From: an uncultured Angelakisella sp.
GTDB lineage: Bacteria > Bacillota > Clostridia > Oscillospirales > Ruminococcaceae
NCBI GenBank assembly: GCA_934524965.1
Contig: CAKSYU010000052.1
Span: 1 to 9,739, forward strand
Reading direction: 5' to 3'
Length of the DNA: 9,739 nt
The translations under genes were made by a program, and so were the position numbers. Within the stretch, counting starts at the first letter, position 1. Each line of letters opens with the position of its first letter. The notes beneath the pieces are model-generated. The model ran no database searches. It saw only the letters and a list, made by a program, of their open reading frames with translations, and was not told the origin of the DNA. Shown here piece by piece: positions 6,763 to 9,739 of this stretch.

Positions 6763-7521
6763 TTATTCAGTGAGGAAATCAAAGTCTGTGCCGTCCTCCG
6801 GACTGCGCAGGGCGAATGCCTGTCTTGCCGACGAACTGAAAAATCCCGACTGTGCCATTGAGACATAGTCATTGCCGGCGATAATAAAATGGTCGATGAG
6901 ATCGACGGAGATGGCGCGCAGCGCGTCCCTGAGGGAAAGGGTGGCGGCGATATCCTCCCTCGAGGGAATGGCAAGCCCGCGCGGGTGATTGTGCGCCAGC
7001 AGGATGCTGGGGGCATGGTGGCGCAGGGCAAGCTCCGCGATGCGGCGCCCCGGCAGCTGCACGGCATTGGGCGCACCGGTAGAAATGCGGTCGGTGCAGA
7101 TCTCCCGCAGGTTGTTATCCAGACAAACGAGGTATAGGGTCTCCTCCGGCAGTCCATTGCAGGCGGCAACCAGCTTTTTGCCGTAGTAGCGCATCAGATC
7201 CTCCCGCTCGGCATCGTTGGGCGGCGGGGCAATGGCTTCGGCATAATACCGACGGGCGATATCCGCGACAAGGTGCAGATGCACGGCGGCATTCATGCCG
7301 ATGCCCTCCACCTGCGCAAGCTGCTCCGGCGCGGCATTGAGAACACCGACCAGCGAACCGAACTGCTCGATGAGGCGGTGCGCCAGCACATTGGTATCGC
7401 GGCGCGGCACGGAATAGAACAGCAGAAGCTCCAGAACATTATGGGGAGGAAAGCCGTCCAGACCCTCGGTGAGGTAGCGCTCCCGCAGGCGGTCACGGTG
7501 ACCGGAGTGTTCATTCGGCAC
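6763..7521 (-). CDS. radC: RadC-family (UPF0758) JAB/MPN-domain protein
   Basis: The 252-residue protein has an N-terminal RadC region (GHRDRLRERYLTEGLDGF, then LELLLFYSVPRRD) with a helix-hairpin-helix around VEGIG (71-75). A C-terminal JAB/MPN domain carries the metal-site motif HNHPRGLAIPSRED (177-190; His177, His179, Ser187, Asp190). Despite the name, the role of RadC proteins is unsettled; the domain resembles JAMM metalloproteases and a direct repair role is not established. Two positions that are usually Glu in the family (in the EELF-G and HPREV segments, from memory) read as Arg here (about 145 and 160), so activity may be altered. The start codon is GTG, supported by a GGGGAGGG ribosome site 7 bases upstream. 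It is divergent from the pseudouridine synthase and convergent with uvrA. Family assignment is firm; function is not. Confidence 0.88.
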   Translation of the reverse strand: MPNEHSGHRDRLRERYLTEGLDGFPPHNVLELLLFYSVPRRDTNVLAHRLIEQFGSLVGVLNAAPEQLAQVEGIGMNAAVHLHLVADIARRYYAEAIAPPPNDAEREDLMRYYGKKLVAACNGLPEETLYLVCLDNNLREICTDRISTGAPNAVQLPGRRIAELALRHHAPSILLAHNHPRGLAIPSREDIAATLSLRDALRAISVDLIDHFIIAGNDYVSMAQSGFFSSSARQAFALRSPEDGTDFDFLTE

Positions 7522-7528
7522 GGAGCAG

Positions 7529-7536
7529 CCCTCCCC
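7529..7536 (-). promoter_or_regulatory. Ribosome binding site supporting the GTG start of radC
   Basis: A purine-rich GGGGAGGG on the minus strand lies 7 bases upstream of the GTG at 7521. It supports GTG as the real start. Confidence 0.7.
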
Positions 7537-7559
7537 TCTTTCGACAGATTTCTTTTTCT

Positions 7560-7588
7560 ATCTTACCATTCCCGCCGTGAAAAGTAAA
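7560..7588 (-). promoter_or_regulatory. Candidate radC promoter
   Basis: On the minus strand TTTACT (complement of 7583-7588) and TAAGAT (complement of 7560-7565) are separated by 17 bases, and TGG precedes the -10 hexamer, giving an extended -10. Each hexamer matches consensus at 4 of 6 positions. The left arm of the 7567-7619 inverted repeat lies in its spacer. Confidence 0.5.
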
Positions 7589-7619
7589 GGGCGGCGGGGC
7601 TTGACGGCAGGCGGGAATG
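7567..7619. repeat. 10-bp inverted repeat shared by two divergent promoters
   Basis: CATTCCCGCC (7567-7576) is the exact reverse complement of GGCGGGAATG (7610-7619), with 33 bases between. Each arm lies in the -35/-10 spacer of one promoter, the left arm in that of radC and the right arm in that of the pseudouridine synthase gene. This could be a pair of half-sites for a regulator or a by-product of mirror-image promoters. Confidence 0.6.
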
Positions 7620-7629
7620 TGAGTATTCT
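7601..7629 (+). promoter_or_regulatory. Candidate promoter of the RluA-family gene
   Basis: TTGACG (7601-7606, 5 of 6 matches) and TATTCT (7624-7629, 4 of 6 matches) are separated by 17 bases. Transcription would start near 7636, with a leader of about 44 bases. Confidence 0.6.
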
Positions 7630-7637
7630 TATCTAAA

Positions 7638-7659
7638 GAAAAATACGTCGAAAAATACG
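7638..7659 (+). repeat. Tandem-like direct repeat GAAAAATACG in the rlu leader
   Basis: GAAAAATACG occurs at 7638-7647 and again at 7650-7659, a period of 12 bases. It lies in the predicted 5' leader of the pseudouridine synthase gene. No function can be assigned. Confidence 0.6.
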
Positions 7660-7665
7660 GCAGCA

Positions 7666-7671
7666 AAAGGA
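7666..7671 (+). promoter_or_regulatory. Ribosome binding site of the RluA-family gene
   Basis: AAAGGA lies 8 bases before the ATG at 7680. It is weaker than the sites of the neighbouring genes but supports this start. Confidence 0.6.
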
Positions 7672-7679
7672 AAACATCG

Positions 7680-8636
7680 ATGAAAGAATTTACGATAGGA
7701 CAAAATGACGCGGGGCAGCGGCTGGATAAGTTTCTGACCAAAGCCGTGCCGCTGCTGCCCTCCTCCATGATCTACAAGGGGATTCGCACCAAGCGCATCA
7801 AGGTGAACGGCAAGCGGGCGGAGATCAGCACGCGGCTGGCGGCGGGCGACACGGTCAGCCTGTACCTCAATGATGAGTTCTTTGAGGAGTCACGGGCGGA
7901 CACGGCATTCCTGCGGGCGGGCAACGAGGTTTCGGTCATCTATGAGGACAAGAATATCCTGATTGCCGAGAAGCCCGCCGGACTGGTGGTACACGAGGAC
8001 GAAAGCGGAACGGCGGACACGCTCATCGCGCGGGTGCAGAAGTACCTGTACCAAAAGGGTGAGTACGATCCGGCACTGGAAAACAGCTTTGCGCCGGCGC
8101 TGTGCAACCGCATTGACCGCAACACCTGCGGGCTGGTGCTGTGCGCCAAAAACGCTATGGCGTTGCAGGAGATGAATGAGATCCTGAAGGAACGGCAGGT
8201 GGAAAAGACCTACCGCTGTATAACGGTGGGTGTGCCGAAGCCCGACCATGCGGTATGTAAGGCGTTCCTGCGGCGGGACACCAAAACAAAGACCGTGACC
8301 GTTTTTGATAAGCCGCAGCCGGACGCCAAGACCATACTGACCGAATACCGTGTGCTGCGGCAGAAAAATGGGTTGGCGCTGCTGGATGTGACGCTGCACA
8401 CCGGACGCACCCACCAGATCAGGGCGCACATGGCGCACCTTGGCTGTCCCCTTTTGGGCGATACCAAATACTGCACCCCCGAAAGCCTGAAAAAGGCGAA
8501 AGCGTTGGGACTGTGGCAGCAGGTACTGTGCGCGTGGCGGCTGCGCTTTACCGATATCGCAAAGACCTCTCCCCTCGCCTACCTGAACGGGCGGGAGTTC
8601 TACGCAAAGAAGCTGCCGGACGACTGGGTGAAATAA
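7680..8636 (+). CDS. RluA-family RNA pseudouridine synthase with S4 domain
   Basis: The enzyme converts specific uridines in RNA, usually 23S rRNA for the RluC/RluD type, to pseudouridine. The 318-residue length is typical. An N-terminal S4 RNA-binding domain (about 14-63: RLDKFLTKAV, then KRIKVNGKRAE) precedes the catalytic domain. Motif I is NKIL/AEKPAGLVVHED-like at about 92-107, motif II is NRIDRNTCGL (143-152) with catalytic Asp146, and the C-terminal motif LHTGRTHQIRAHMAHLG (239-255) precedes GCPLLGDTKY. NRID in place of the common HRLD and TCG in place of TSG appear to be a Firmicutes-type variation and keep the Asp. It is divergent from radC and has a strong terminator right after the stop. 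The exact target uridine cannot be read from the sequence, so no rluC or rluD name is given. Confidence 0.93.
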   Translation: MKEFTIGQNDAGQRLDKFLTKAVPLLPSSMIYKGIRTKRIKVNGKRAEISTRLAAGDTVSLYLNDEFFEESRADTAFLRAGNEVSVIYEDKNILIAEKPAGLVVHEDESGTADTLIARVQKYLYQKGEYDPALENSFAPALCNRIDRNTCGLVLCAKNAMALQEMNEILKERQVEKTYRCITVGVPKPDHAVCKAFLRRDTKTKTVTVFDKPQPDAKTILTEYRVLRQKNGLALLDVTLHTGRTHQIRAHMAHLGCPLLGDTKYCTPESLKKAKALGLWQQVLCAWRLRFTDIAKTSPLAYLNGREFYAKKLPDDWVK

Positions 8637-8646
8637 ATAGAAACGA

Positions 8647-8690
8647 AAACCTCCCGCGGGTAAAACCGACGGGAGGTTTGTGCGTTTTAT
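8647..8690. terminator. Bidirectional intrinsic terminator between the rlu gene and the lipoprotein gene
   Basis: AAACCTCCCG (8647-8656) pairs perfectly with CGGGAGGTTT (8670-8679), and the loop contains a further CGGGT/ACCG-type pairing. The plus-strand tail is GTGCGTTTTAT and the minus-strand tail is TCGTTTC after GTTTT. It lies between two convergent genes, 10 bases after the rlu stop and 18 bases beyond the end of the lipoprotein gene. Confidence 0.8.
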
Positions 8691-8696
8691 TAGGAC

Positions 8697-9581
8697 TTAT
8701 TCGATCTCCAGATCGCCGCTGACAGAGGAAACGCCGATTTTGCAGGAGGCGGAGCCGAAACCGTAGTAATCCCCCAGCCGCTGGCAGGTGCGGCTGGTGA
8801 TAAGCTCACCGCTGGCGGTCTCGAAGCGGACAGTGGCACCCGACGCGGGGAGGGTGATATCCGTCTCGCCGCTGATGGTCTCCACCTTGGCTTCCCGACA
8901 GGAGACCAGTTCCAGATCCACATCGCCGCTGACGGTATCCGCGGTGAGTTGATCGACGGTGAGCTGTTCCAAATCAAAATTGCCGGAAACGCTGTTCAGG
9001 GAAACAGTCGTCACATTGGCGGTATCCACACTGAATTCGCCGCTGACGGTATCGATCCGGAGGTTATCGCCCGCAATGCTGTCGATAGAAACATCACCGC
9101 TGACGGTGGCGATGTGAAGCTGCGGCGTGGTAAGCGCCGACGCATAGATGGGGGCGCTGACGCTTTCGACCGTCAGCTCGACGCCGCTGGGGATCTCAAG
9201 GGTCAGCAGTTTCCATTCGGGCTTCAGTTCCCCGCGGAAATCGGAGGCGCAGTAGTGAATGGTGAGGACGCCGTCCCGCAGCAGCGAGTGGAGCTGAACC
9301 TCCTGCGCGCGGTCTCCCGCCGCATCGCTGACCGAAAGGGTATCGGTATCCTTTTCCGTCACGCTGATCTCGCCGGCGATCCAGTAAACCCGGACGGCGT
9401 GAACCTCCTGTGCCTGATAGGTGAAGCTGCCGGCAGCGTAATCGGCGGCATTTTCGTAAGTGCTGTAGTGAATGGTGTCATCAAAGGTCAGTTCTTTGCC
9501 GGTATTGATGTGAATGCCGCAGCCGGTGCAGAGTACGACCAGCAAAGCGGCAAGCAGAACGGCGAATGATCTTGCTTTCAT
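8697..9581 (-). CDS. DUF4097-type repeat lipoprotein, predicted surface beta-helix
   Basis: The 294-residue protein begins with a lipoprotein signal: MKAR, a hydrophobic stretch (5-17), then CTGC with lipidation at Cys21. The -3 position is Cys rather than Leu, slightly off consensus. The C-terminal half repeats a V-S-G-D/E motif at 160, 179, 198, 217 and 236, exactly 19 residues apart, with a degenerate VSAP copy at 141 and later copies at 256 and 287. Such [VIA]SG[DEN] repeats are typical of DUF4097 (putative adhesin) proteins, and one repeat fits one turn of a beta-helix. The protein is therefore likely anchored on the outer face of the membrane; its partner is unknown. The start at 9581 is chosen because GGAGGT (complement of 9589-9594) lies 7 bases upstream and the signal peptide begins there. 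A longer in-frame reading to 9671 would run into the rRNA terminator. Confidence 0.85.
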   Translation of the reverse strand: MKARSFAVLLAALLVVLCTGCGIHINTGKELTFDDTIHYSTYENAADYAAGSFTYQAQEVHAVRVYWIAGEISVTEKDTDTLSVSDAAGDRAQEVQLHSLLRDGVLTIHYCASDFRGELKPEWKLLTLEIPSGVELTVESVSAPIYASALTTPQLHIATVSGDVSIDSIAGDNLRIDTVSGEFSVDTANVTTVSLNSVSGNFDLEQLTVDQLTADTVSGDVDLELVSCREAKVETISGETDITLPASGATVRFETASGELITSRTCQRLGDYYGFGSASCKIGVSSVSGDLEIE

Positions 9582-9588
9582 ATGATAT

Positions 9589-9594
9589 ACCTCC
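9589..9594 (-). promoter_or_regulatory. Ribosome binding site of the lipoprotein gene
   Basis: GGAGGT on the minus strand lies 7 bases before the ATG at 9581. It fixes the start against the longer in-frame extension. Confidence 0.85.
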
Positions 9595-9620
9595 ATGATG
9601 TGTATGCGGATATGCCAGAG

Positions 9621-9652
9621 AAAAGAAAATGCCATCTCGCGGGGAGATGGCA
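9621..9652 (-). terminator. Intrinsic terminator of the rRNA operon
   Basis: TGCCATCTC (9630-9638) pairs perfectly with GAGATGGCA (9644-9652) around a 5-base loop. On the minus strand the stem is followed by TTTTCTTTT (complement of 9621-9629). It comes about a dozen bases after the 3' end of 5S rRNA, as expected for the end of an rrn operon. On the plus strand it is followed by CTTTTTTG, so it could also work in that direction. Confidence 0.85.
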
Positions 9653-9664
9653 CTTTTTTGAGTA

Positions 9665-9739
<75 letters not shown>

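Noticed and set aside
6273..7169. A 298-codon frame overlapping the ends of uvrA and radC
   Set aside because: It runs through the radC terminator and is out of frame with both confirmed genes; no ribosome site or domain was seen.

Overview
The window looks like chromosomal housekeeping DNA from a moderately GC-rich Firmicute, most likely a gut-type Clostridia member (Ruminococcaceae/Oscillospiraceae-like). The reasons are strong GGAGG-type ribosome binding sites, a Bacillus/Clostridium-type LexA box (CGAAC-N4-GTTCG), a low-GC-Gram-positive style of 5S rRNA, and a lipoprotein with Gram-positive surface character. The taxon is an inference; no marker in the window settles it.

Layout from left to right. 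(1) At 1-76 there is what looks like the terminal inverted repeat of an IS3-family element whose body lies outside the window. (2) A TetR-family repressor (112-669, minus) is divergent from a membrane-anchored SGNH/GDSL hydrolase (814-1578, plus). The gap between them holds palindromes and promoter-like sequences. (3) The nucleotide excision repair pair uvrB (1781-3748) and uvrA (3849-6677) follows on the plus strand. uvrB has an extended -10 promoter and a perfect LexA box over its -35 region, so it should be induced by the SOS response. uvrA follows after 100 bases that contain a hairpin ending right at its ribosome binding site. (4) A radC-type JAB-domain gene (6763-7521, minus) converges on uvrA and has a strong terminator. 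It is divergent from an RluA-family pseudouridine synthase gene (7680-8636, plus). The two promoters are nearly mirror images and share a 10-bp inverted repeat. (5) A DUF4097-type lipoprotein (8697-9581, minus) converges on the pseudouridine synthase through a shared bidirectional terminator. (6) The 3' part of a 5S rRNA (about 9665-9739, minus) with its terminator marks the end of an rRNA operon that lies to the right of the window.

How the genes fit together: UvrA and UvrB are the damage-recognition half of nucleotide excision repair; uvrC is not in the window. The hydrolase is probably controlled by the adjacent TetR protein. RadC, the pseudouridine synthase, the lipoprotein and the rRNA operon are neighbours without an evident shared pathway.

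No obviously new multi-gene system was found. The items most worth a second look are the strict 19-residue repeat period in the lipoprotein, the mirror-symmetric radC/rlu promoter region, the hairpin abutting the uvrA ribosome binding site, and the apparent loss of conserved glutamates in the RadC JAB domain. No gene-free stretch exceeds 300 bases.
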